Source: Pyropia yezoensis (lineage: Eukaryota; Rhodophyta; Bangiophyceae; Bangiales; Bangiaceae). Taken from it: a stretch of DNA of 64,000 nucleotides. Each line of letters starts with the position of its first letter. Position 1 is the stretch's first letter. Made by a program: the position numbers and the translations under genes. The stretch lies in the NCBI GenBank assembly GCA_009829735.1, contig CM020620.1, forward strand, positions 5,138,299 to 5,202,298, given 5' to 3'. The notes under the pieces were generated by a model. That model was not told the origin of the DNA and ran no database searches. It saw only the letters and a list, made by a program, of their open reading frames with translations. This document shows positions 42,290 to 53,358 of this stretch, piece after piece.

Positions 42290-43168
42290 CTCGCCGCCGG
42301 CGACGCTGCCGCCGCGCCCGGCACGTCAGCTGGCTGGCTGGCGGCGGCCGCCTTCGCCGGCACCGCCGCGGCGGCGGCGCGGTTGGCGCCGGCGGTGCGG
42401 TCGGCCGTGTCGCTGGCGGGGTGCGCGCTGCTGGCGGCGCTCGCGGCGCTGCTGCAGCACGCGGTGGCCGACGCGGGTGGGGGGGGGGGGGGGGGGGGGC
42501 CGCCGCCGCGGGGGGGGGGGGGGGGGGGGGGGGGTGGACCCGGCGGCTTGCCGCCGCCGCCGCGGCGGGCGCGGCCGTCACCGCGGCGGTCGGCTTGCCG
42601 CCCGTCGTGCTGCCTCCAGAGGCGGTCGCGCACAAGGGCGGCGGCGGCGGCGGTGGCGGTGGCGCCGGCAGCTGCGTCAGCACCCTCCCCCGCGCCCACG
42701 CGCTGCCGCCGGCCGCGCCGCCCCCACCGCCGCCGCCACCCTCAACGGGCGGCCTCCGCGACGGCGCCGGCGGCGCACCGGCGGCCCTTCCCGCGGGGGG
42801 GGGGGGGGGGGGGGGACCGGCCGCCGCCGCGGGGGGGGGGGGGGGGGGGGGGGGGGTGGCCGCCGTCGCGCAGGCGCTGCTTGAAGGCCTTGCGGGCGCT
42901 GTGGCCGCCGCGGCGGCCGCGGCGCCGGGTACGTCGGCGCGGGACGAGGCGGTGGCGGCGGCGGCGGTGGTCATGGGGGCGGTCGCGCGGCTGGCGGCGG
43001 CGGCGCCCGTGGCTGGTTGTGGCAGGCGCGCTGCGGCAGCTGGGGGGGGGGGCGCTGGCGAGGCTGAAGCGCCTGCCGAAAAAAGCAAGCACACTCCCCC
43101 GTCATCGACGAGGAAGCCCCCGAGGTCCTCCGCACCGCGCAAAAAAAAACCACAACCGAAGACTTAAA
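42290..43168 (+). other. Possible Ala-rich membrane-protein gene, frame broken at poly-G
   Basis: Between G tracts, plus-strand frames give plausible hydrophobic segments: GWLAAAAFAGTAAAAARL and SLAGCALLAALAALLQ near 42330-42465, then LAAAAAAGAAVTAAVGL near 42550, and a basic tail. Each lies in a different frame, separated by runs of 21-26 G where a length error would shift it. It could be a real host gene with miscounted homopolymers, or only low-complexity DNA. I do not assign a CDS. Confidence 0.3.
42479..42856. repeat. Two paired poly-G tracts
   Basis: G21 (42479-42499), about 10 bp of CCGCCGCCGC, then G25 (42510-42534). About 316 bp later come G21 (42795-42815), ACCGG plus CCGCCGCCGC, then G26 (42831-42856). 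The block is duplicated, and the words coding APGTSA recur beside each copy. Exact lengths are uncertain in long homopolymers. Confidence 0.85.
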
Positions 43169-43484
43169 AAGCACTGCCTACGCAGTCAGCCGCCCCCACG
43201 CTCGGAGAGCTGCCCTCCCTGCCGAGCTCCTCTCCGTCTTCCCCGCCCACAGCCCTCAAACACACACTGAAAAAAATACCCCCCCCGCGAACACATCCAC
43301 CACTCGCACTCCACGACCCTCCCCCTTACCCCGCTCCACCAGGACTGAGCCCTAGGCTGCGTCGGCGCCGACCCCCGGCGCCATCCGTGGTGAAGAGGGT
43401 ACAGCGCCCATCGCCGGGGCCGGCGTCAACGACAGCAGGAGCGCCCCCCCCCCCCCCCCCCCCGACCCCCGCCCCCCCCCCCCT
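43169..43484. other. Intergenic, C-rich
   Basis: An A/C-rich stretch with several short poly-A and poly-C runs, including an uninterrupted C run at about 43444-43463. No gene or RNA is recognised. Confidence 0.5.
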
Positions 43485-44715
43485 ACAAAGCGCCCGCCGA
43501 CGCGCGCTCGGCCGCCGCCCTCGCCGCCGACAGCTGCCGCACCCCCCCCCCGCCACACGCGCCTCCACCCACGACGCCGAGACCGCCGCCGCCGATCGTT
43601 CTCGTCTTGCCGCCGCGCGCCGCCGTCGCGATCGCCACCCCGCCGCCGACGGCAGCCTCCTTGTGCTTAGCGGGGGGGGCGCCAGCGGCCGCGAGCAGGC
43701 CGCCGGAGCCCCCCGCCGCGTCGGCGCCGGCCCCAGGCGCGGCGCAGGGCGGACCGTGCTCACCGCCGGGGCCGGCGGCAACGACAGCGGCAGCGCCCCC
43801 CCCACCCACCGCCGACCCACCCCCCGCCACCCCCCGACCCTGCCCCTACCCCCCCCACAAAGCGCCCGCCGACGCGTGCTTGGTCGCCGCCCTTGCCGCC
43901 GACAGCTGCCGCACCCCCCCGCCAGACGCGCCACCACCCACGACGCCGAGACCGCCGCGGCCAACAGTTGCCGTCTTGCCGCCGCGCGCCGCCGTCGCGG
44001 TCGCCACCCCGCCGCCGACGGCAGCCTCCTTGTCCTCAGCGGGGAGGGCGCCAGCGGCCGCGAGCAGGCCGCCGGAGCCCCCTGCCGCGTCGGCGCCGGC
44101 CCCAGGCGCGGCGCAGGGCGGACCGTGCTCACCGCCGGGGCCGGCGGCAACGACAGCGGCAGCGCCCCCCCCACCCACCGCCGACCCCCCCCCCGCCCCC
44201 CCCCGACCCCCCCCCCACCCCCGTCACAAAGCGCCCGCCGATGCGTGCTTGGTAGCCGCCCTTGCCCCCGACAGCTGCCGCACCCCCTTGCCAGACACGC
44301 CACCTCCCACGACGCCGAGACCGCCGCCGCCAACCGTTGCCGTCTTGCTGCCGCGCGCCGCCGTCGCGGTCGCCACCCCGCCGCCGACGGCAGCCTCCTT
44401 GTGCTTGGCGGGGGGGGCGCCAGCGGCCGCGAGCAGGCCGCCGGAGCCCCCCGCTGCGTCAGCGCCGGCCCCAAGCGCGGCGCAGGGAGGATCGCGCTCA
44501 CCACCGGGGCCGGCGGCAACGACGGCGAAAGCGCCCCCCCCCCCCCCCGATCCCCCCCCCACCCCCGCCACAAAGCGCCCGCCGACGCGCGCTCGGCCGC
44601 CGCCCTTGCCGCCGACAGCTGCCGCCCCCCCCCCGCCACACGTACCACCGCCAGCAACGCCGAGACCGCCGCCGCCAACCGTTGCCGCGTTGCCACCGCG
44701 TGCCGCCTACGTGTT
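43485..44715. repeat. Tandem repeat, about 3.4 units of 344-372 bp
   Basis: Each unit begins ACAAAGCGCCCGCCGA, at 43485, 43857, 44226 and 44570. Units are about 90% alike by eye and vary mostly in poly-C length. Long frames are open on both strands, including a minus-strand frame that yields repeated GGGLGVVGGG and AATKHASAGAL segments. Unit lengths are not all multiples of three and composition alone explains the open frames, so I record a repeat and no gene. Confidence 0.85.
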
Positions 44716-44992
44716 GGCAAAGGCGTGGCCGCTCTCCGTCGGCTGCCGCCAATCACAGCCGTTTATTCGGTGCCCTTTAAAGCAGCCAGTCGGACGCTGT
44801 CCGTCCACCTCGCCGCTTCGGACGGCCGTTGCCTGTCAGTGCTCGTAGATGAGCCATGTGCCCTCAAGTGGAAATACAGGCAAAGAAAAGTCATTGGTCA
44901 CAGAGTGTATCGATCGAAAGCAAGGAAAAAGAGATGAGATGGACCAATCAAAAAGAAGTAACAAACGCAGAAACAGCCACGAGCGCCCGATC
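44716..44992. other. Intergenic, composition change to moderate GC
   Basis: The transition from GC-rich repeats to ordinary DNA. It contains a short A-rich stretch near 44880-44965; no gene seen. Confidence 0.45.
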
Positions 44993-46622
44993 TCACGTGC
45001 TCTTCTCGCGCAGTGCGCGGATCCAGTCATTACAACTCGCCTCATAGCTGGACCGAGCATCGGCCGTCTCGTCCACACCATCAAGCAGCTGGCTTGTCAA
45101 TCGAGCAACGTCACCCGACCCACTCAAAGTCGACCCACGGATACCAAACTTGGCTGCGGCGGTCGTCACCACGGCCAAAAAAGATACTCGCTCCACGCTC
45201 TGCTCGTCACCGAAAATAAACTCTGTCAGATCCATGGCGGCCTCTGCGGGTGACAGTCGCAGACGAGCAGGGGGAGGCGCCACGGGAGGAACTTCGACCC
45301 CTACCGCCGTTGTCGAGATCTCAGCGTTGTACTGTGCCCGACGCTCCGCTCTGATGTCATGCCGATCGCCAGGCAGATAAAACAGACCAAGTCGACAGAA
45401 CCACCGTGGAGACAATCAAAGCCAGCGGAAAAAAATAGATAGCAGCCCGGTCGCAACAGTCAGTGTCCTGTCCGCGCGGCAACTCCATCAGACCCGTCCC
45501 TCTTTAAACCACAAGTAAAAAAAGGAAAGGAAAATCAACATGCATGCGGTGAGAACCACTGGGGGATGAGAGAGACAGCGCCGATTGGCTCAGCCGCTTC
45601 GCTCCCACCCGCTGGGCGGCGGCTTCGGCGCCGCGTAATTTCGCCAGGGCCGCTGCCGGCGCAAGATCGTCGGTGATGCCGCTGGAGCGGCCGGTGGCGG
45701 CCGAGATGGCTCCACCCAGCGCAGAGGCACAGGCGGAGAGCCCAGTGTCGGCCAATCGCGCCTGCTCGCCAATGGCCACTAAATTGGGCATCGCCAACCC
45801 AGACGCCGAAGACCCCAGAGAACGTAGGGTAGCCACCGTCGTGGTGACGGGCGCGACCGCTCCAACAATGTTCGACACGAGCCCCGCCCGTTCGCTGGCC
45901 GTCTGATTCAGCGCCGCGTCCTTTTCAGCGTACATTGCTCGAACCCTCTGCACTTCTGCGAGGAAGAACGCCGGCGTAGAGCCCTGGCAAACATAGTTGG
46001 AATATTCCAGGCGCTTGTGTCCCTTCTTGTTGAAGGAGACGCCTTTCTCTGAGATGACGCGCTTGAAAAGTCTGGGGTCCAGCGCAATCGTCTTTTGCGT
46101 GTGCTCCGGACGGCGGCACTTGGGACACCTACGCCAAAGCACAGCAGGCAACAGCAATAAAATGTCACAACGAGCGAACACAAACGGCAGTTGAAAAAAA
46201 AAGACACAGAGAAGCGTACCCAGTGCGTAGAAAAAAGAATTGGTCAAAACGCTGCTATGGCGATGTCTCACCATGCGCCCTCATCCAACCGCCGCACGAA
46301 AAAAAAGTATACACATATGAACGTACATCATACGGCACACGCAGTGCTGGTTCTGGCATTGCGCCCCGGTGTAAAAAAAGTGGCCAGCAATCAAAGTGCT
46401 CACGCACTGCAGGTTTCCCGCCACCAGAGCGCACTGCCCAAAATAGTGCCCCTTGCCGTGGGTACCAATCTTCTGGTGGCCGCACGCCCCGCAAGCTGGT
46501 GTCTTTGGGCCTGTCACAGCAGCGCTGGCCGCTGCGTCTGGATGGCCGACACTGGGCACATGGGCGGGAGAGGGAGAGGTGGGAGCACCATCTGCTGCGT
46601 TGTTCGACCAGATCCAAGACAT
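44993..46622 (-). CDS. Hypothetical multi-exon gene with zinc-ribbon-like cysteines
   Basis: Exon 1 starts at ATG 46622-46620 and ends at 46408. A GT-AG intron of 279 bp (46407-46129) follows. Exon 2 from 46128 restores the frame and brings CGAC-H...GQC together with CPKCRRPEH, a C-2-C...C-2-C pattern typical of zinc ribbons. Exon 2 continues to about 45560 with KGHKRLEYSNYVCQ and an Ala-rich helical segment. The last exon probably begins in 45300-45400 and runs to the stop at 44993 (MDLTEFIFGDEQ...ALREKST). The second intron's boundaries are not clear. I do not recognise the family; a chromatin or transposase-associated zinc protein is possible. The outer limits are approximate. Confidence 0.45.
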
Positions 46623-47893
46623 AAAAATAAAACATTGGCATGCCGCATCACCCGAGCGTTGTCAGAATTAATTGCATCACGCGCAGATTATGCGATGCGG
46701 CAGGGTACCAGCGTCCCACTCATATCCAATGGCCTCCCAGCAATGAGTCCCACCATGACGCACCTGTCTCATGGCTCATTGTATTGGCTGGAGCGCGTTG
46801 GCGATCGGGTGCGGAGTGGGTGGGAAGGTGATTGGGGTGATTGGTGCTGGAGGGTGGAGCATGCGCCGAGGTCGGCTGGTGGGGGTGCCCTCGTGACGGG
46901 GACGCCCGGCGGGAAGAAGACGGTGACGACGACGGTGGTGTCGATGACGGTGGCCGACGTCCGACGTCCCTGTTCAGCCGTCCGCTGGAATGGCAACCAA
47001 TTAGCGAAGAAACTAGACATCTCCTGCCATTGGTTTGGTTGGTTCTTGGATGTGCAATAGTATTGATGTAAAATCTACTAGTGTACATTCCCATGTTCCA
47101 GATCTGTACGGTCCTGATGCGAGTACAGCTTGTAGATTTGACATCGTGCTGTAATGGTGTGCGAAACATGTTACCTTGCATGTTGCGCACCTCAACATGC
47201 ATGAGCTACTTTTTGGGGGATGCACAATACTAGGCGTGTCATCGTCCCGACGGGGACGCGATGGCCTCACACGAGAGCCGACCTCACAATGGGGACCCGC
47301 CGGCGGCCAATCAGCTGTGGTCTGTGCAAGTCGTGCCCGCCTCCCCTCGACAGGGAGCGGCGCCCGTGGAACGTCGGCTGTCACTGGCGGCACTGCGCAG
47401 TTCAACCGCTGCAGCATCCAAAGCCGGCTACGGGGTTGGGGTTGGGGGTGGCTGGGCTGTGTACGCACTCGCCGTAGAGCTCGCAAGATACCGCTTCCGC
47501 AGCAGACTGCCGGCAGCGCGCGCGTCGCTGCGCACTTCGCAAAGCGGCGCGCTTGTCTCTCCCTCCGCGGCTGCCTGCCCAAGGCGCCCTCTCCGACGCG
47601 CTGCTCAGTCGTCGCCGCTTTCCCCCTGCCATCCTGTCATCCTGCTGCCCCTAGCCGCTATCGCCTGCTCCTGCTGGGCCTGTCTCTTTTTCGCGGCCGC
47701 CGCCCTCCCGTCGCCCCTTTCCCCCCCTCCACTCCCCCTCTTACTAAGAAGACTTACTAAGAAGAGGCTCTTAGTGCCTGCTGCACGAACCACCACCATA
47801 GCCGCCACCGCCGCCGCCTCGGCCGCCGCCGGCCGCCCCCCCTCCGCCGCCGCGGCCGCCATCGCCGCTGCGGGTGCACTGGCGCCTCTGGCC
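46623..47893. other. Divergent intergenic region between two host genes
   Basis: It separates the minus-strand zinc-ribbon gene from the plus-strand plastid-type gene and so should hold both promoters. Composition is mixed. A near-duplicate TTACTAAGAAGA motif occurs twice at 47751-47766, close to the plus-strand gene. Reading frames here are short or compositionally odd, and I call none. Confidence 0.45.
46783..47033. promoter_or_regulatory. Cluster of four ATTGG (inverted CCAAT) boxes
   Basis: ATTGG occurs at 46783, 46831, 46840 and 47029 within the divergent intergenic region. The pentamer is short, so clustering is only suggestive of CCAAT-type promoter elements. Confidence 0.25.
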
Positions 47894-49959
47894 ATGGCCC
47901 GTGGGCCCCTTTCCGCATTCGTGCTCCTCCCCCCCCCCGCCGCTCCGCGCGCGCCACCCGTCCGTAGCGGGCGCTCCCCTGCGGCCCCCGCCGTCGCGGT
48001 CTCTGCTGCCGTAGGCGTTGCTGCGCCAGCGGGCGCGCCGGCAGCATGGCGCCGGCGGCCGGGTAGGTCGATGTCGCGGCGGCGGGGGTGGATTGGCGGC
48101 GGCGGGGGTGGCTCTGGCGGCCGCGGCGGTGGATTTGGCGGCGGCGACGTCGGCGTCGGCGTCAGCACCAGCAGTGACGCCAGTGGCGGCGGCAGCCGCA
48201 GGGGCGCCCCCCACCCCCCACGCGCGTCGGCTGACGCGCCGCTGCCGCCGCCGTCCACGTCTTTGCACGAGGATGATGTGGATGACGGCCCGTTTTCCAT
48301 CCTGGGCGTCCCCCCCCCGCCCCCCAGCACCTACGCCCGGCGGGCGGCGGGCCCGCCGGCGCGCCCCCCCCCCGGGGCGGTCGAGGTGCTGGACTTTGTG
48401 ACCCAGCGGGCGGTCCAGACCTACCTCTTTTACAGGCGCTCCTTTCGTGACTCGGTGACGGCCGACTGGGTGGAGGCCGCCACCGGGCTGGGGCCCCTGG
48501 GGGAGGTCCACGACTTTGTGTTCCGCGGCACGGACCGGTACCTCCGGGCGCTGGGCGCCCTGCCCCCGCGGACGGTGCACGTGCAGACGCGGGTGGCGTG
48601 CCAGGGTGGGAGCGCCGACAACCCGTACCGGCCAGTCAGGTACGTAGGTTACGACGTAGACATCAGCCCGCCGGCGGTGGTGGCGGCGCTTTGTGGGGTG
48701 CGGGAGGGGGTGGCCGTAGAGGTCACCGCTGACCTGGGGCGGGTGGGTGCGGAGAATGAGCGCCTGTGGGGGGCCTACCTGGTGGGGGTTGTGCGGCCTG
48801 GGGGGGGGGGCGGGGGTGTGGGAGGGGGGGGGGGGGGGGCAACAGCAGCAGCAGCAGTAGTGGTGGTGGCAGTGGCAGCAGCGCCTCTGTCCCTGGTGGG
48901 CGTGCCGCCAAAGGCGGGGATAGCGGCGCCGGTGGCGGGGGTGGTGGCGGCAAGCGGCCGCCCAAGGAGGTAGAGGGCGGCCTCGTTGAGCGCAGTACCC
49001 TACCTGTCAATGAGCACGACCCGTCGCACAGTGGACGCAGCGCGCTGTGTGGCGGCACCGCCGACCTGATAAGCAAGTACGTGACCGTCGCGGCGGTATG
49101 GCGGGTGGTGGGGGCGCTCGAGGCGCGGGCGGGGGGGGGGGTGAGTGGCTTACCCGCCGCCGACGACGACGACGACGACGACAATGCCACCGACGGCAGC
49201 GAGGACGGCGGCAGCTGCGCCAACGTGCAGCTGCCGCCTGGTGTCGACGACGTTGTCCAGGGGGGCGACGCCACAGCCACCCCTCCGGCGGCGGCAGCAG
49301 CGGCAGCAGCGGCCGACGGTGGAGATGAGTCGGGGGACCCGCCCCCCCCGCCCCCCCCCCCTCGGGCGCTGGCCGGCAGGGGCACCGTCTGGGGCGCGGG
49401 CCTCGACTGGGAGGGTGCCCGCCTCGACGCCGCCTGGCTCCGCGCGTTCATCGCCACCCGCGGCGGGGGCTTTGAGGCCGACGCGGGCTACCACGTCGGC
49501 CGCACCTTCCTCAAGGCTCTCCTCGCGCAGCCGCCGGTGATTGTGAGCGCGCCGCCGGGGGCGGGCGCCGCCGGAGGCGCGTCCCCCACTGACGGCTCTG
49601 CCGTTGCTGCCGACGGCACAGCCGCTGCCGCCGCCGAGGCCACTGGCGCCGCCGCCCTCTCAGGGGAGTCGACCGGGCGACCCGACGCCCTCCCGTCTGC
49701 CAGACGGGCGACTCAGGAGGACCCCCCTGTCAATGGCGGCGTGGAGAGGGACGTGGAAGACGCTGCGGAAGCGGCTGCCGCCGGCGCCGCCACACGTGGT
49801 GGGTTCCACATGGTGGACACCCGCCGGCTGGCGCAGGCGGTCCTCACCGAGCGCTTGGCGGTGGCGGCCGAGTGGAAGGCCGCCCTCGCGAGGGTGCCCG
49901 CCGCGCACGCGGCACTGCGGCGGGAGCTGTTGCAAAAGAGCCTCGATGCGTCGGCCTGA
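47894..49959 (+). CDS. Probable plastid-targeted conserved protein, one poly-G frameshift
   Basis: I choose ATG 47894 (MARGPLSAFVLL) because an Arg/Ala/Pro-rich, acid-poor leader follows, resembling a plastid transit peptide. A Gly/Ser linker comes next, then a globular domain (about residues 155-300) with VLDFVTQRAVQTYLFYRRSF, HDFVFRGTDRYLRAL and a core GGSADNPYRP...YDVDISPP...VRE. The frame then changes within the G runs at 48799-48838, where one base is probably miscounted. The second part holds a Ser/Gly linker, a run of seven Asp, Ala-rich linkers and a closing domain (WGAGLDWEGARLDAAWLRAF, VDTRRLAQAVLTERLAVAAEW). Stop at 49957-49959. The NPY...VDI...VRE core recalls an uncharacterised plant/algal family, but I cannot name it. 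Confidence 0.6.
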
Positions 49960-50596
49960 GTTCCGTGCTGGGGATGTTGGTGGGGCGTGGGCTAGTGGGG
50001 GCAGGATGGGGGAGGGGGGGGGGAGCGTGAGGCGGCGGGGTGGGCGGCGCTGCGGGTAGTCGGTGTGGAGTGGGGAATGGGGTTGAGGAGAGACGACAGA
50101 GGCAGAAGGGTGGAGAACTGGGCACGCAGGGTGGCGCTCACTGGAGTAATAGCTGTCACTTATATTCTTTCAGGGGTTCTTGCGCGTGGGGGGTACAGTA
50201 CATACAATGGAGTCTGCCATGACCCTCTTTTCGGCTACCGACGTCGCTCGCCGCCTTCCCCCTCCCCATTACTGTACCGGTGCGTGCAGGCATCCTCTCT
50301 TGAGACACGTGTCCCAAGTGCACTTGTGTCGAATACATCTCTTTTCGCCGACGCAGCTCCTGACCGCCCGCCCCCCCCCCGCCTTCTCGCCCCTCCCCCG
50401 TGCAGTCAGCAAGTCACGCCCTGTATGTACACACTACAGTCTCGTGCAGCGGCAATGCCGCCTCTCCAGATGTGCCGGTTGGTGCCCACAAGCCCTCCTT
50501 CGGGAGGACCAATCCGCGCACAAACGGAGTTGCCATAAGGATGCAGGCCCACGATGCCGCCTGTAGCCCTGGCCCCTCTTGTCCCGCCCGGACGCC
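49960..50596. other. Intergenic between convergent host genes
   Basis: Contains the 3' ends of the plastid-type gene and the SRPBCC gene. No gene or structured RNA recognised. Confidence 0.5.
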
Positions 50597-51124
50597 TCAG
50601 ACGGTCACCCACGTGGGGTTGGCCTCTGTCCCCCGATAGGTGCGGCCACCCTTGGACACCAGCACCGTCGGGTCGCGGCCGTGCACAAGCATGCCGTCGG
50701 CGAGGCCCTTGACGGCGCCGCGGAGCTTGGGCGCAATCATCCACCGGGTCATCAGCACGCCGAGCACCCCAAACTTGGGCTCCACCAGCATGACCAGCGA
50801 CACCCGCGACGCGGCACCCCCCCGCACGGGGGCGACGGTGAGCTTGGCGGTGCCCGTCTTGAACGGCAGGCTCATGTCACTCATCGCAACCGTAAAAGAG
50901 GTGGGCGTCTCCTCAATGATCGTCTCCTTGACGCTCCCCGCGCCGTCGTAAAAGTTGCACACCCGTGCCGCGCCGACGCCGTGGTCGCCCTCTGCGCCGG
51001 GGGTGAGAAAGTCCACCCGCTCCACCAGCGGGTGAATCTTCCACACGTTCTTAAAGTCAAAGAGGATAGGCGTGGCCTGCGTGTGGGGGAGGTCAATGAC
51101 CTCCGCGTGCGCGATTTCGTACAT
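50597..51124 (-). CDS. SRPBCC / polyketide cyclase-like lipid-binding protein
   Basis: 175 residues from ATG 51124-51122 to TGA 50599-50597, a usual length for a single START/Bet v1-like (SRPBCC) domain. Features seen: an N-terminal strand (EIAHAEVIDLPHTQATPILFD), FKNVWKIHPLVERVDFL, GVGAARVCNFYDGAGSVKETI with E-T-P-T-S-F-T following, beta strands and a long C-terminal helix (MTRWMIAPKLRGAVKGLADG). The order matches polyketide cyclase/dehydrase and lipid-transport family members, which bind hydrophobic ligands; enzyme activity cannot be inferred. Single exon, no targeting signal seen. Neighbouring genes do not suggest a pathway. Confidence 0.8.
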   Translation of the reverse strand: MYEIAHAEVIDLPHTQATPILFDFKNVWKIHPLVERVDFLTPGAEGDHGVGAARVCNFYDGAGSVKETIIEETPTSFTVAMSDMSLPFKTGTAKLTVAPVRGGAASRVSLVMLVEPKFGVLGVLMTRWMIAPKLRGAVKGLADGMLVHGRDPTVLVSKGGRTYRGTEANPTWVTV

Positions 51125-52232
51125 GGTGACGGCAAGTAGGCTCGGAAGGGAGGAAAGGGAAGAGGAAGGGCGGAGGAAGGGGGACGAGACGGTGGGAGTG
51201 CCGAGCAGAGGTGACAGAGTGCGGCAAAATGGGCTGGACCGGCAGGGGTGTGGCCGTGGAGGTTGTGCGGCTCAGTAGCAGGGAAGGTCGTGCGACCCAG
51301 AGGTGGCGGTGGTTGACGAAGCGAGGGAGCGACGACGGTGGGGCACGGCAGAGATGGAAAAGAAAGGCGCAGGGCTGGAAGGACCAGGCCCTCGGCGATG
51401 AAAGGTGTGTTGACACCGGTGGTGGTGGTGGTGCGGCGGGAGGCCAGAGCAGGTGGCGTCCTCAACGCCGCCGCTGCGCCCCTTTATGTACCCTTCCCGG
51501 TAGCGGCGGGCCGCAGCCGAGCCAGGTACGGTGGAAGGCTACACGGCGGGCTACGGCCACCCGTCAGTCCCTGCTGCAGCGCGGCCCCGGCCCCCGCGCA
51601 ACAGTCCCTGGTGCCCGCACGCCCCTCCCGCTGCACCCCCCCCCGTAGGCGACGCTCGTTTGGGGGCCCTATGCCACCCCCCTGGGCCCCCGGCCCGCCT
51701 CCCCCGTTCCGCGGGGCGCAGAACGGGGGGCGGGGGCGGGTTGGCTGGGGGGAGGACGTCCTCCTCCCCCAACCCCTGCCAAGCAGCTGGTCATGAATTC
51801 GCGCGACACCGCGCGACACCGGCGGCGGCGGCACCGGCAGCCACCCCTCGGCGGGCGCCCCGGAGACCCGGCCCAGGGGTGGTGGTGCGGCGTCGGCGGG
51901 AGAGCACACACACTCGCCGACCGACTCCTCCCCTCCCCCCACCCCCCCCCCGCCACCCGGCGGTCGTCAGGGGATTTCTCCGCTCGGCCCCACTGCCTCC
52001 CCCCCTCTGCTCTGCCGGCGCGTGCGGCCCTTGTTCGAAACGCGGTGTGGATGGCGGGTCCTGGCCCACTCGCCCCCCCGCACCGACCCACCCACCCCCC
52101 CCGCCTTTGCCAGGCGCAGGGGGCCGACGCGCCGCCGCCGCGGCCACCGCCGCCTCCAGAGGCGGTGGGGGAGCCGCCGCCACCGCCACTGCCGCGCTGC
52201 CCTTCCACTCTCCGCCGCGTCGGCTGCAGGGC
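51125..52232. other. Upstream region of the SRPBCC gene and GC-rich spacer
   Basis: The first 350 bp is the likely promoter and 5' leader of the minus-strand gene. The rest is C/G-rich with proline-type frames on both strands and no recognisable domain. No gene called. Confidence 0.45.
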
Positions 52233-52344
52233 CCAGAGTATGGAAGGCGGCTGCGCCGCGCGCCTGCCCCGCCCGCGGGCAGTCTCGCTGCCATCTCGCT
52301 CTCCCGCCCGCAGTCGCCCGACGCAGCCGCCTTCCATACTCTGG
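52233..52344. repeat. 112-bp inverted repeat with 23-bp arms
   Basis: The left arm 52233-52255 (CCAGAGTATGGAAGGCGGCT plus GCG) is the exact reverse complement of 52322-52344. The 66-bp centre also contains CGGGCAG/CTGCCC-like words. It could fold as a hairpin or be a tiny MITE. Clear target duplications are not visible. Confidence 0.8.
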
Positions 52345-52756
52345 CTCCCCGCCTCGACGGCCAGATCGGGTGGTGGGGGTTGCGGGCGGGGCCCATATAC
52401 CATGCACGACCAACGAACGTTCTTTGAATCTTGAATATTGATATCCGCGTAGATCTCCAGCGTATCCGTCACTACTTGGCACATTCATGTTGAAAATATT
52501 AAATTGCATATAAATCTACTGCATGTAGTTAGTATTGTTGGGGGAGTTGAAATTGACGTTGGCGGTCGGAGACATACCTGGAGCTATTACAAGCTCCTTG
52601 AGAAGCACTTTGAGCTGCTGTCAGCCGGCGGCGGCGGCAGCCCCGGTCTGGAGTGGCCCGCTGGTGGTCTCGGCGGCGGCGGCGGCCGCGGCGGTACCAG
52701 CGGCGGCGGCCGCCTCGCCGGGACCGGCAGCGATAGCGACGGAGGCGGCGGCGGCG
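52345..52756. other. Host flank left of the CMC transposon
   Basis: Moderate-AT DNA from 52425 to 52560, then GCG-rich low complexity from 52620. The last three bases, GCG (52754-52756), form the left target duplication of the transposon. No gene called. Confidence 0.55.
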
Positions 52757-53358
52757 CCCTACGGGAACAAAAAGCGCGATATTGCGGAAAGCAGGACGGC
52801 TGGTGGCCACCCCCAAGACACACCCAAAACTAGCAGAGAAGCACTTCCCACCCACTTCTCGGTGTGCTCCTGGCCGGTTCACGGGGGCTCTGGCCTGCTG
52901 GAATGGTGCTGTGGAGGGGTCAGAGAGCGCGATATCGCGTTCTTGCTTCCGCGATATCGGGCTTTCCTCCTGGAGAAACCGCGATCAGATGATACTCTGG
53001 TTGGCTGTGAGACGCTCTCACGGGGAGAGATTGGAGGTCCACTGACGGTTGTAACAACGTCATGCCACAGACAGTCATATTCAATATTGATCAGCAAAAC
53101 TACCACGCGGTCGGATTATGACAAGAATGATCTACATAAGTGTTGTCTCTACACAATCAAGATTATGCATGTGGTTGTTATCATATAAATAGCCAGTGAT
53201 AGTTGACCACGGTACAGCATTTGCGTGGGCAGTAACATCACACGTGATAGTATGTAAAACGCGTTCTTACGTTATATTATGCGCACATTATGCTGATGTG
53301 CAATGAGAGTTATAGTTCCCAGTTCGATTTGGAAGCAGTTCAATATTTGGTAAAGTTG

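Noticed and set aside
43326..44937. Overlapping 400-500-codon frames on both strands
   Set aside because: They cross a tandem repeat with variable unit length; composition explains the lack of stops.
47261..47893. An N-terminal extension of the plastid-type protein from an earlier ATG
   Set aside because: The 210 extra residues have no targeting or domain character, and the ATG at 47894 is followed by a transit-peptide-like leader.
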